64,000 bases of DNA from Lagopus muta (lineage: Eukaryota; Chordata; Aves; Galliformes; Phasianidae), in assembly GCF_023343835.1 (NCBI RefSeq), contig NC_064435.1, positions 42,060,603 through 42,124,602 on the forward strand. The letters run 5' to 3'. The first letter of the stretch is position 1. The number at the start of each line of letters is the position of its first letter. The notes beneath the pieces were generated by a model, which worked only from the letters and a program-made list of their open reading frames with translations, did no database searches and was not told the DNA's origin. Shown in pieces: positions 48,956-60,809 of this stretch. A program made the translations under genes and the position numbers.

Positions 48956-51900
48956 CTCAATGAGAGCACTGATTGCAGAAGGCTGACAACATTTCAGTTT
49001 GCAAAAAATGTTCATTTCAAAAACTTAGAATATGTTATTTCTAATTTATAGTTAGGTATTCTGAAAGTCAACTAACTTTTTGATAAAAATTATCAATTTA
49101 AATACACTTGTTTATGGTCACATACTGGCATAACTAGCATGTTGAAAAGGGAACTTATTTTAAATATGTGCCTTTATCAGTGAATATTTAAAGGCTGAGG
49201 GAAGAATTTCTGATTAGCACATTATTGAAATCAGGCCAGATAGGGAATGTTTGAAGTCAATGGAAATGTTATTTTCAGAGAAAATGAGCATTTTCACTTG
49301 ATTTTAGTTTACTTTTGTGTAGTAGGATTTGTTCTCTCATCATTATTGAATAAGCTGACAAAGTATCTGGGAACAATTCTCCTAGAATCCTAAGTGTCTT
49401 GTGTTTCCAAACAGGACTTGATTCTTTGAACTGAGCATAATTCACAGCATTTGGGTAGCAGAAGAGTGTACAGTATCCTGCATGGGAGAAGGCAATGAGG
49501 TGCCCTGGACAGCTCGGTCCACTCAGCACTGAAACTGGAAGTCCTTTGAGCATCCCATTTGCCCAAAAAAACTTCAATACTGAAGCAGAACACGTTGCCT
49601 GTGTTAAAACTCATGTGAGAAAAAGGAGCAGCCGAAAGGAGCAGGAGACAAGTGGGAAGACATTCTGGGAGAGATGCATTGAGGAGCCACAGGGAAAGAG
49701 ATATTGTTGGGGCATGGCAGTGACTCAGGGGCACACCTGAAGGACTTTCCCATGAGCAAATCTCATTGGTGGAAGAAAAATTAAAAAAAGCAGTAAGCAA
49801 GGAGGAGAAGAAACTGTTAGGCACAGGACTTCAATTTGCTTAGCTGCCATAGAATGAATAGAGAGGAACTCCCCGAATGTAAATCCAAAGGAAAAAAGGT
49901 AATTTGAGCTTAAGATGAGGAGACTGGAGATTTTTGCCATAAAGAAAGAGGAAGGAAATTTGGTTACTTAAGTGTTTATTTTCTTATTTATATTCCTTTC
50001 CCACAAATACCTGAGTCAGAAAGAGGTGTAAATTGGCAGTGCAATAAATCAAGCAAAAGAAAAGCAGTCACGGCTGCTTTTCCCATCACAACTACAATTG
50101 TATGGTTGAAATAAAGAAGATCTTGTGAAATGTCAAATATGACTTTTAAATTTATGGTGATAGAGAATCCACCATAACTTTTGACACTTCAGGAGCTCTT
50201 TATCATTTATCAATTTCCTGTCATTGTTAAAAATATAATTTTAAATTTCTCAATTTAGCTTCTGACCACTAGATTTTGTTACACCATCATCAAATAGCAT
50301 AAGCTATTTGTGTACGTCATTTATTTAGCCACTTTCTATTTCAGTATTTAGATACCATGAGCTTTCAGAGTCTTTTATGTTCATATTTTCTAAATTTAAA
50401 ATAATTCCACAGTTATCTGGTAATTTCTCACCAGGTTTTCATAGTTATTCATTAGTTACAGAAACCAGACTCAGTGAGTTTATGTAGCAGATGCACAAAA
50501 GCCAAAGAAAGACACAATATAATCTCTAAATTTCAATTCAAATCTAAACAAGACTTCTTATTGCCAACTAAAGAGTCACTAATTTGTTAAATTCAGTTTA
50601 GTACATGAGATGAGTACACATGGAAGAGTAATACATTTTTAATTCAGTTTTTGTACTTGCACATTTTATCTTGGACCAATATGTATTAAACTGACACAGT
50701 GGTATTCAGTTTTCATGGAGAAAAAGACAAACTCTTTCTTCCACAGTGCAGGTACACAAACAGTGGTGAAACTGTGGTGTTCATGACAGTCAAGTTATAT
50801 TTTTGAGAGTACAGCGTGATTCTCAGAAAGAATAAGAAAAGTGCAGGGTTAATTATGTATCAAAGTGCAATATGCAATTAAAGTTGGGGAAATGTAGTCA
50901 GACAAATGTTTCAAAGAAAATGTGTAGAATTAGCATTTTCCTCCCAGAATAATCCATCCATTTTATTTCTTATTAAATGAGCTATATTGAGTATGTCTAG
51001 ATCATGAATATCATGAAAAGAAATGCATAAAATCTAATAATCTAAAAAAACACCTCTCAGCCTTCAGATAATACTTGACAAGTTCAGAATTCCATAAGAA
51101 TTACTTTGGATTTTAAGAAGTTATTTTTGCCCTGAAATGTTAATTCCAAGTGTCTTGATAAATTAAAGAAGATCCTGTTAGATGATTAGTGTGGACCAAT
51201 TAAAAAAAAGGTGGTTAACAAAATAAAAGTTTGCTTTGCATATTTGTGCCTCCACTTCAGTAATTTGCTAGAGCCCAGCTGCCTCTCCCATAGCAATGAG
51301 AAGGCATAAAATCAAGGAAGAAGAGTCCAAGGCATTTGCCAGCACTTAAACATGGTCTTATCCACTATTAAAATATTGCATTATCCTCCGCAGAGATTCT
51401 GGCCCATGCCAAGAAGCACCATTTCAGGAAATTCCTGAGGATGGTTCTCAAGTCAGAGCAGTTTGAGCCTAATTCCCTGGCAGCACTCACGCAGGCACCC
51501 AGTTTTGGAGCTATGAGACGTGCTCTGGCCTGTTCCAGTTATCCTCAGAATTCACAAGCATTCCCACACACAGTTAATTTGGAGGCTTAGATAGAGCCAT
51601 CGTGGCTTCCTGGATAGCAAGAAATGTTGAGCAAGGTCTGCTCCTCTACCAGGGTAATGTTTTCTAGCTGAAAAAAGGACTTTGTCTTGTAGATATGCTC
51701 TGTAACTAGGATGTAACTTACCCATACAACATACCTAAATGCATAAGTAATTAAAGAATAATATGAACAGTAGCACCCGTGTATACTTTCTTACAGTTGA
51801 TGAACCCTTGTGCTGTGTATCAGAGATGCATTCCATGTTACTTCAGTGTGAATACGGTGAATCTATGCAGTTTTTAGTGGGAGGATGAAAATAATGTATG

Positions 51901-53559
51901 CTAATCACTTAGGGGGCATAAGCTAGCAGGCAATTAGATAATAGTTTAAAAATATAAGAAAAGGCTATAATGTAAAAAATACAGTATTAATAAAACTCTA
52001 TAATTCAGCATAATGAACATACTTCTCTATGCCATTGATCTTCAGTGTAAGAAAATCCACATCTATAAAACCCACGTCTAATCATAACATTATGTGCCAA
52101 CCAGCAGAAGGGATTTTGTTTGTTTGTTTCGTTTCTGAGACACAAACAGGCATGGTTCACTTTTTTAAATGTGTGATTAGTATTTATTTCCTCTGCAGTC
52201 CTGCATCTGCCAAAGTTGAGACTGGTCTTGCTTTCAGAATGATAGAGAATTTATTTCTTTTCTGCAAAAGCCATTTCTTGGCAAAATGACAGGTGGCATT
52301 TCAGCATTGGTCTGGTAGTAGCAGCCACAGTGTTTGTTATGCTGCGTTTTGGTGGGATGTTCAAGACTGGGGTTCTTCTGTATGCACATTTCAGTTCCAA
52401 ATGAGTCCCAGTCTAATCTAATAAAAAATCAGGACCCAGCTATCTCCACTGAGTTTCTCTATTTTTTTTTGTTTTCTTCTTTGAATATTCAGTTGAATAT
52501 TGCATGTCCCAAACAACCAGTTCATGCACTGGCAATGCTTTTATAGGAAGTGGCCACAAATGATATATTAACATAAAAGAAAGTAACCTGTCGCTCCTAG
52601 ACGAGAGACATTGTTCTTTAAAAATATAAAATGAACATAACATTGGTCTAAAATCCTAGAGTTGTCCACAGGTACACCTTCACAATTTCAAACACTGAGG
52701 CAAATACCTAAAAGCTTTATAGCCATAGCAAATCAATCAACAAGTACTAAATTCTGCAGAATGTATAGCAAGGAATCAAAGGTAAAGTTGTTTCAAACTC
52801 ACATTTTTGAACAATTTCTAAAATTTATTTGCTCTGCTTGTTTCACCACTTTGTGCACTGCACAGACATTATGCTCATTTTTACTTTATAGTTTTACTTT
52901 ATAGTTAGTTTTTCAGTTTGTTCTCTAATAATCAATACAGACTTTTTGGTGATTATTTTCAAGACTAGTGGCAGCTTTATGAAAACCTGCACTGTGTCAG
53001 AGTACTGTTTTCATCATACTATGTGATCTTAATGTCATAGTTCACCTGCTGCATATTATTCTTCTGAAAGATCTGGAAATGAATTTGATCTGTTAATGTA
53101 TAGTATTTAATTATGATTGACTGATATTCTATTATTTATATTAAAACGTCTTTATGGAGTGGGGTGGTCCAGAGAGCCAAAATTTTTGACCAAAATTTTG
53201 AAGAAGCAGTGCCATTTTACTGAAGAGAAGGAGTAAGGACAGGTAGAAAAACTTTTAGTAATGCTTTCCCCTCGTGAGCACAGTACAAATATGTCAGGTT
53301 GAAATCAGAAAGGCCAACCACAGTTTGGTTCAATCAGCAAAAGATATTAAGAATAAAAAAAAACTCAGTCTTGAAATGCATAAGCATTAAGAGGGACATT
53401 AAGGTAGCACTTGGTCAGCTATTTAGTGGAGAGGGAAAGCCATCTCTAAGAGGTTGATTGTAATCAGATAATTAACACAGTTTATATCAGAGACAAAAAA
53501 GCAGTATCTCAGCCTTGAGTAGGTTAGAGATTATCTGTCTGGGCTGTACGTTTTAAAAA
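48956..53559. other. Intergenic, no gene seen
   Basis: AT-rich unique sequence. Overlapping minus frames at 49275-49577 and 49390-49824 (up to 144 codons) lie in one slightly GC-richer patch. They are Ser/Leu/Cys-rich with no domain and I consider them chance. Nothing else is recognised. Confidence 0.55.
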
Positions 53560-55005
53560 GATGTGGGCATAATGAATTTCATCAGAGGCATTTGAAGGCA
53601 TGTAGTCAGAGGTCCTTGAGGAATTATCATCCAGAACTTACAAAAATGCACAGAAGACTGGGGAGGGAAAGCATAACCACAACAACCAAGGTTTCAAGAG
53701 AGAGAAATGAAGGAGTGGAGGATCAAGCATCATCAGCTTGATTTCATTTTCTGGAAAATTGCTAGCAAAAATTAGCATTAATAATTAATAAGCACCCCCA
53801 GAGATTAAAAAAAAAAAAAAACAGCAGCAATAAATATGAATTCAACAACCTGTGTCAAACCAGTCCATCTTTCTTCCATGACAGAGAACAGGGCTGTGGA
53901 CTGAGAAGCAGCAGGCTGTCACATCTCAATTTCAGTAAAGCTTTTAGCGCTACTTCCAGGACATCTTCATAAGTAATCTGATTTTAAAAAAAAAGCTGTT
54001 AGTTAATCAAAAATGGGTGGAAAATCATTCTCACAGAGTCATAATGGCAACCACACTGGAGTTAGTTCTGGTGTGGCTCTAGTTCCTTCCAGCATTTTCC
54101 TTAATGAGATGGATGATAGAGCAGCAAGTGCCCAACAGGAGAATGGACTTCATGACCTCCTGAACATGAATTATCCTATGATACTATGCTTCTTCTGACT
54201 TTGCAGACAATACATACCCAGGTAGTTTGTTGGTGGATGAGATCAGACTTGAAGATGATCTGGATAAATTCAAGTTATGATTTAAAAGCTTAGGATAGTA
54301 CAGAGTGGTGATAAATATTTTACACTTAGAAATTGTTGTTCAAATATAGGGTGGGGAAGATGTAAGTAGAAGCAGCTTTACTGGGAAGCATTCAGGAATT
54401 ATTGGGACCAACCCAGGTCTCCATCAAATAGGATGTGGACAAACCAAGCACACTGATCTGGGACACAGAGCACAAACTCAGCCTACATTTTAGCATGCAA
54501 AACGCTCCTACCACTCTGTTCAGCTTTGGCTGTGATAAGGCATTCACTCTTGGGAGCTGAACAGCAAAGAGGATTTGAACTAACTGGAGAGAGTCCACAA
54601 AAGATGAATGAAAAAGATAAAAAGGTTGGAAAACATGACCTATAAAGAAAGGCTGAATATTAGGATTGTTTAGCTTAAACAATGGAAAACTGAGAGGCAA
54701 ATTAACAGCCTAACTATCTAACAGACGGCTGGGAAGAGTAAAAGAAAAAGTTATTTTCAATGTCTGTGAAGCATAGATAAGACTGAAGGTACTTAAACTG
54801 TAGTGAGGAAGATTTGGGTTAAATATTAGGATAAGCTTTCTAATTGTAAGAACACTGAAGCACTGAAACAAATTGTCTCTGTGACTGAGGCCCTCAGGAG
54901 TTAGCTGGGGACACCACAGCCAGCAACCATTTCAGCTTGTTGGAGGACAGAAGGGACAAGCTGGCCTTCAGATTTCTGGTCATCTTGCTTTGTGATTCTG
55001 TAATA
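53560..55005 (+). mobile_element. Ancient CR1-type LINE, ~1.4 kb
   Basis: A strongly decayed, long LINE copy. The 5' half (53580-54000) includes 'cttccatgacagagaacagg' and 'cagtaaagcttttagcgcta', then 'ccaggacatcttcataagta'. This is the degenerate form of the reverse transcriptase segment that reads F-S-K-A-F and D-x-L in live CR1. The 3' half (54570-55000) shows 'aaaggctgaatattaggatt', 'gaagatttgggttaaatatt' and 'tgatgattctgtaat'-like end words. An internal A run at 53807-53821 and many stops show it is long dead. The divergence puts it well before the other CR1 copies here. Confidence 0.75.
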
Positions 55006-58000
55006 CACAAATAAAATCGCTGTTCTTTCTGTAGCATCAGAAAACACACAAATATTTGATCCTTATTCAAACATTCTTCATGTCCCTGTTCCCACTGCAT
55101 TACCCTCCTTTGGTAGATTTTAGATACAATCAGCTTTTTCACCATCTCAATTCAGCAACAATCATTGGATGCCAGAGAGAACAGCCCATTTGGGCTGATG
55201 CTTCACTCCACTTTCTCTCGCTATTCCTCCAAAGGGTCATTTCATTTTCCGTCTAAGTCTCTATAAATCCTTCCCAATTAAATATTCAAGTACCATTGGC
55301 ACCGGTATATAGATCAGTCCTCTTTATTGTCACCTGCACACAATATAAAGATTGTAAATATCTTTATATTATTTCTCCAAAATACAGAGGATGCAGAACG
55401 GAGAAGGCCTGTATCTCGCAATCCGTAGTACTCCATAAAGTCCCTTGGATCACATGGGCATCTTCATTGCCCTTTCATTTAATTTTAAAGGGATAAAAAA
55501 GACAAATGCATATATTCCCCCCCTAGGCTTCACTGTGTTCTAGATAGCATGAAATCCTTAACAGAAGAAATACGTGACAGCAAATGTATTTGTAGGCTAC
55601 TTTTTGAACTGCCTTACACAACTAAGAGCATAAATCTGACTTATTCAGCAGTGTTAAGGATGTCTGGGAACAAGGAATCTCAGGAAACCCTGAGATTGCT
55701 GGTTTAGGAAACTAAAACAAAGATACTTATTTTGAAAAAAACACTGAGCATGCAGTAACTTCTTAATTTTCTAACCAGAAACTATAAAATTCCATCAGCT
55801 GTTATTAAGTACTTAGCTGTCAAGTTTTATAATGTCAGGTTTCATAATATCAGCTGGCTGCGCATCTGTTTTTCCTTAAATATGTAAATTTCTCTCTCAG
55901 CTTAGAGCTACAAAAGACGTTCTTAATATTCAAAATTCTGCACAGATGTTGAAAAGTTAAAACAACAGGAAGGATCACTTCCAAACGCATCACTGAACTT
56001 TTTTCACTTTCTATATGCTGACCACTTTCTTACCTGTGATTATTCTCAGCAGCAGGCTATCTTGGTTGGCTGTGCTCTCGTGGCGCTCTCAGGACATTTA
56101 TTTGGACTTGTTGAGCTGTAAACACTCACTTCTGAACAGAATCCAGGACAAATGGTCTACACTGGCTACTACAGGCCAGCTTCTGCTTACGGACATTAAG
56201 AAACAGGAAGCTTGGATTTATTCCTCATTAACCTAAAAGAAGGCAAGGAACGTATATTAGGATTATTATATTTTTGCAGGTAATTTTTACCTTTTTTCTA
56301 TTCCCCAAGGACTCTGCACCATGCACAAGTAAACAAGAGGATGGTGCATACAATTTTTCCACCTTCCCCCAGATCTGCCCCTTGAAATGCCAGAAAGGAA
56401 CCCATTTGTTACTAAGGTTCTGTGTGATGGATGCTGGGCTGAGAGTTCATTAGGAAGGGGCATGAAAAGTGATTTGCAGGGTGAATCTGAGCAGCTACAA
56501 AAGACTCAGAAACAAATATCTGTTCACAGCAAAGCCACATATTTGCTTAATAAAATATCTCCTTCATATACATATCAGTGGGCATTTATTTACTCAACAT
56601 GGCAAGATTTCATTTTTATGCAAGTAGGTTATCTAATCTATTCAGCTTGTTTTCCCATATGTTTTTCTACTGTGTGGGATCCTAAACTGTCCTCTCTGCC
56701 ATTGGTACATGCATAGGATGCTCAGAGGCACTGGAAAAAGAGAAACAGGACGATGAACCTACGCTCTGAGATCCCACAACTAACAACACAGAACAAAAAG
56801 GCTTTGTACATCATAACTTATACAGGGTGCCACTTATTTCCAAAAAGCACGATCCAGACATTTTTCCCCATGATCATGTGAATAAATTCCTGGCTTCCTC
56901 ACTACTTGTGAACCAGCAGACGCCCCCCAGTGGCGTGAAATTTCCCTTCTAAGAAGTCAATGGCTGTCATTTCAGTGAGATGCAAGAAACTCCCCTCATT
57001 AGTGCCTGCTATGGAGAGTACCAGGTGTCTAAATTATTTCAGCAAACGTTGCTTTATTTCTTTTTCTAGCCCAATTTCCTTAGAATCAGCCATGCTAATA
57101 ACACACTCTATCTCCACAAGCAGGTGTCAGTGCTTCCCAATGCCCATGACTTCATTCACCTCTCTTATGGTGTAAAGCTGTTTCCAATGCCGGTACCAAA
57201 TGCATTGCTCTTTTGCTGTTGTTCAGCCATTAGCTGTGATCTGACACAGGCCAGGTCTGATAGCAGCACCCCCTCTGTACACCCAGCAGTGATAAAACCT
57301 TCCCAGCTGTTTGTGATGTGCCGCAATGCCCAAAACTGCCTGGCTGTCTCCCTTCATCTGTGAGCAGCAAAGCAAAGAGTGAGAATACAAAGTGCCTTGG
57401 CTCTGACCCGGGGAAGAATTACTTCCAGTGTATCAGTACTTCGCTTTCATAGACTGCAGAACTTGGACAGAGATTGCAAAGGCAGGTGCCAAAGCTCCCA
57501 CGTGCAGGAAAAGGAAAGGCTGATGTGAGCTTCAGGGCATTGCTTTGCTGAGCAAAGTCCCAGGGGTGGGACGGGGAAAAGGGGCCTGTTTGCACTACAG
57601 CTCTACGCTGAAGAAAGGAACAGAAAACCTATGTATGGCCAGTATTCCTGTGCTGAGGGACAGAGAAACTGGAGAATGACACGTTTTATTATTTTTATCT
57701 TTTCCTAAGAGCTATCAGTGAACTTTCTCCTGATGCCATCTGCTGGCTGAACTGATGTGGTCTGGCTGGGTTGACCTAAGGAGAGCACCTGTACCAGAAA
57801 AGAACTGCAGGGCTTAAGCTGCTGTTACTCATCAGGTCCTCAGCAAACACCACAGAAAAGCCAAACACAGGTGTTGTAGGATAAAAGAAAATGTTCAGAA
57901 ATACCTGGCAGATTTTAAAAAAGAAGGAAAAGTAAATATTTAACTATAGCAGATTTGAGAAGTTGATTTGTATTCAACTTGCTCAGATGAAAACTTGCAA

Positions 58001-58440
58001 AAAGAAATCAGATTGAAAAGTTGTCACTGTCAGAAGCAGAGCTAGTCCCTGATTTTGCACAGCTTGATACAAAGGCAAATATCTAAGCGGAATTAAAGGA
58101 GCCGAATTATCTGAGTGGCAGTCCCAGGTGAAGGAGGTTGCTGCATGGGCACTGGATATTTAAGGGGAAAAAAAAAATAAAGGACTCGGAACTACAGAGG
58201 GTGGCACTGTCTTCATTCTGCCTTTGTACAAATTTTGTCAAAAAGGGCTGCTGATTCCTACTAGCAAGACAGACATTCACTGTCAGAATTTAAACAATAA
58301 TGTAGGAGGCTGCACAAAAGGTGATTGGCCCAAGCATTTCTGTGGAGGCATAGGAAAATGTTATTTATCACCTATAATCTAACACTTTCACCTTAACCAA
58401 CAGTGTTCAAAGCTGTTTTTGTGGGGTAAAATGTTGAAAA
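55006..58440. other. Intergenic, no gene seen
   Basis: AT-rich unique sequence. Plus frames at 56387-56716 (109 codons) and 57124-57363 show no domain and no exon-like boundaries. No mobile element recognised. Confidence 0.55.
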
Positions 58441-58670
58441 CTATATACATATTTATCTAGGAGTATATATCCCTAACCCTACATAGGGTTAGTGTTATAT
58501 GTACATACATATATATGTTAGGTTATATGCCATAGTTTAGGGTTATATACTAGGTTATATATATACTCACATATATATGTGTAGTTAAAGGCCTGTAGTG
58601 CCTGAAAGGGGACCAGCCCAAACTATACATGTAGGGTTAGGGTTATATATACACATACATATAGATATAT
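58441..58670 (+). repeat. TA-rich microsatellite with telomere-like words
   Basis: Runs of TATATA/ACATAC are mixed with CCCTAACCCT (58471-58480), TTAGGG singles and TAGGGTTAGGGTT (58632-58644). CTAACCCT at 58473-58480 and AGGGTTAG at 58485-58492 form a perfect hairpin with a 4-base loop. The words are too short and scattered to be an interstitial telomere block. Confidence 0.7.
58583..58624 (+). repeat. Inverted repeat, left arm (42 bp)
   Basis: Pairs with 58769-58810 with three mismatches in 42 bases. The arm starts agttaaaggcctgtagtgcc and ends gaccagcccaaact. The arms enclose 144 bases. Confidence 0.9.
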
Positions 58671-58768
58671 ACTTATGCAATAACTACCCAATTTCTCTAT
58701 TTCCACTACATGCCAATAACATTCCAATAACACGCCAGACTTCAAAGGATAACTGCTTTGAGAGGTAC

Positions 58769-58810
58769 AGTTTGGGCTGGCCCCCTTACAGGCACTACAG
58801 ACCTTTAACT
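58769..58810 (-). repeat. Inverted repeat, right arm (42 bp)
   Basis: Reverse complement of 58583-58624 with three mismatches. The pair could be terminal inverted repeats of a small non-autonomous DNA element, or a hairpin-forming duplication. Confidence 0.9.
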
Positions 58811-59220
58811 TCTGCTGTGAGGATGAGCAATGACAGAGGTGCACATCTGAATGCAGAGTTGTTAGGACCATTCTGGACGGGGTTGCAGATGGAGGGGAAA
58901 CACTCAGATACACCAGGCATTAACTCTCCAAAGCATGATAATTACTTTCATCCACAAACTGTTCTACTTACAACAACTTAATACATAACACCTAGTTTAT
59001 TTTACTGATATAAGATGGTAATGCTTGAGTTACATCAGATGCCGTTCAGATTAATTCTTACATAACTGTCACTTACAGATCCTTTCCAGAGGACTGGTTT
59101 CTCTCCCATTTCTCTTTCACTGACCTATATGTACATACAGTGGATGTGCACAAGCAGGATCTCCTGCAAAAGGCACTGAATGGAAAATAAATAAACAAAT
59201 GGCAAACGTTATTTTATCTC

Positions 59221-59226
59221 TTTATT
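59221..59226 (-). promoter_or_regulatory. AATAAA on minus strand, distal
   Basis: Appears as TTTATT on the given strand, with a second minus-strand hexamer at 59333-59338. If a leftward transcript exists, it would end around 59195-59210. Confidence 0.4.
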
Positions 59227-60340
59227 TTTTTTTTTCCAGAATAGTTTAATATTGAAGCTCAAGTTGTTATTTTCAAGGGACAGAAAAGGGGAAAAGGAAA
59301 GGGAGAAGAGAGAAGGTACGAAGACAAATTATTTTATTTAATTTATGGTTTTGTGAGCGGTCACTTTTGGAGGCAACAAAATGTTTTCTTAAAAAAACAA
59401 AACAAAACAAAAAAACAAAACCAGCACCATTAAAGAAAGCACGATCCCTGAATTCTAAACAAAACGCTGTCTTGAAACAAAAAAACTGCCAAGATGCTTG
59501 TTTCCCCCAGCTGGGTTGGGCTGGGTAACACAGCGACGCATAACAGCATTGAACTGTAGCAATCCTGCTGAATTCAACTACACCTCCTTCGGAAGATTCA
59601 GAGAACCATTTTCCAACCTTGTCCCATGGGAATAATATTTTCTTTGGTAGAGGACTGAAGGAGTGTATTTACATCACTGAATGTGGATAGAAAAATATCT
59701 ACGCATGGCGCACGGTAGGGATCTCCCCACTTAACCTGTATTTCTCATGCATGTGGATTATGAGTGGATTTCACATTGCTGTTATACTGTAGGAGTAATA
59801 CTGCCCTATGAAGGCATAGAATGGCTAATGTCAAACAGATGTAAACATTCAGAATACTGACAAAAAAAAAAACAGAAAAAAAAAAAGCCAACAAAAAACA
59901 TACATACAAAAAACCCTGTACTGAAAATGTGGATTGTGTTAAGTTTCCATAAAGCAGAAAAAATATTTTACAGCAGTACAAGAGAATGATGGCAACAAAG
60001 TAAAGCACTTTTCTTGTAACATTCATGAACAGTACAAATACAACAAAGTTATTCTACTGACTAAATTATTCTTTAACTATCAAATATAGTACAAAGCGAA
60101 ATATTATGTGCTATAAAAGAAGCAGCTCCTTAAATTAGACTAAAAAAACGCTTTTTGTTGTTGTTGGTTTTACAGTGACAAAGCATGATGACCGAAGACA
60201 ACAGGATTTCATAGACTTGGAAACACTTGGCTACTTGGGTCCATGACAGAGCCACCGAATGTCCCGCAGAGCCCAGAGGACGCCCGGCCGTGCTGTGCCA
60301 GGAGGCTGGGGAAGTCATTCAGTGCTCAGAGCAGGGCCCC

Positions 60341-60439
60341 TCACATGCGGCAGCTACAACGATCCCTTTTGGTGGCATTTCTCAGCTCGTGCTTATCCCG
60401 GTACTTCACCACACCTTGGTAAAACTGCTCAACCAGAGG
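60341..60439 (-). CDS. Possible terminal coding exon, unrecognised
   Basis: A 33-codon minus frame, from an AG at 60441-60440 to TGA at 60343-60341. It reads PLVEQFYQGVVKYRDKHE and then LRNATKRDRCSCRM. Codon use is coding-like: CTG, GTG, AAG, CAG, GAG and GCC dominate in an AT-rich region. The product is charged, with an NAT glycosylation site and a CxC near its end. Against it, the acceptor is weak (TTATTGTAG with little pyrimidine before it), the frame is short, and I do not recognise the protein. It may be chance within a 3' UTR. Confidence 0.28.
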   Translation of the reverse strand, partial: PLVEQFYQGVVKYRDKHELRNATKRDRCSCRM

Positions 60440-60769
60440 CTACAATAACTATTCTGAAATTGTGCGTGTGTTCATAAGGGGAAGGGGGTGCAGCATAAGG
60501 TAATTTTACTTCAGAAATTGCATTATAAAGCACCATATGCACCAGCTTAAAAGCCGGGCAAGGAATTGCAGGGCCCTGAAAAACCATCTGCACGTTCCAT
60601 AGCTTACCCTGACAACATGCACCGCCCTCAAGAAGAAAGTCTATAGTACAGAGAATACACCTTTTGCTTTATGGCTCAACCTTGATTTTTGTCTTTTAAA
60701 CATTGTTTCATGTACTAGACCTCAGCAGGTAAATAAAACGCAAACAGGGAGCATCCAGTTTACCATTTC

Positions 60770-60809
60770 CTTTTTTTTTTTCTTTTTTTTTTTCTTTTTT
60801 TTCTTTTTT
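60770..60809 (+). repeat. T-rich low-complexity tract
   Basis: Forty bases of T with single C interruptions. On the minus strand it is an A/G run within the candidate 3' UTR. Confidence 0.9.

Noticed and set aside
49390..49824. 144-codon minus-strand frame
   Set aside because: Overlaps another frame on the same strand (49275-49577), is Ser/Leu/Cys-rich and has no recognisable domain.
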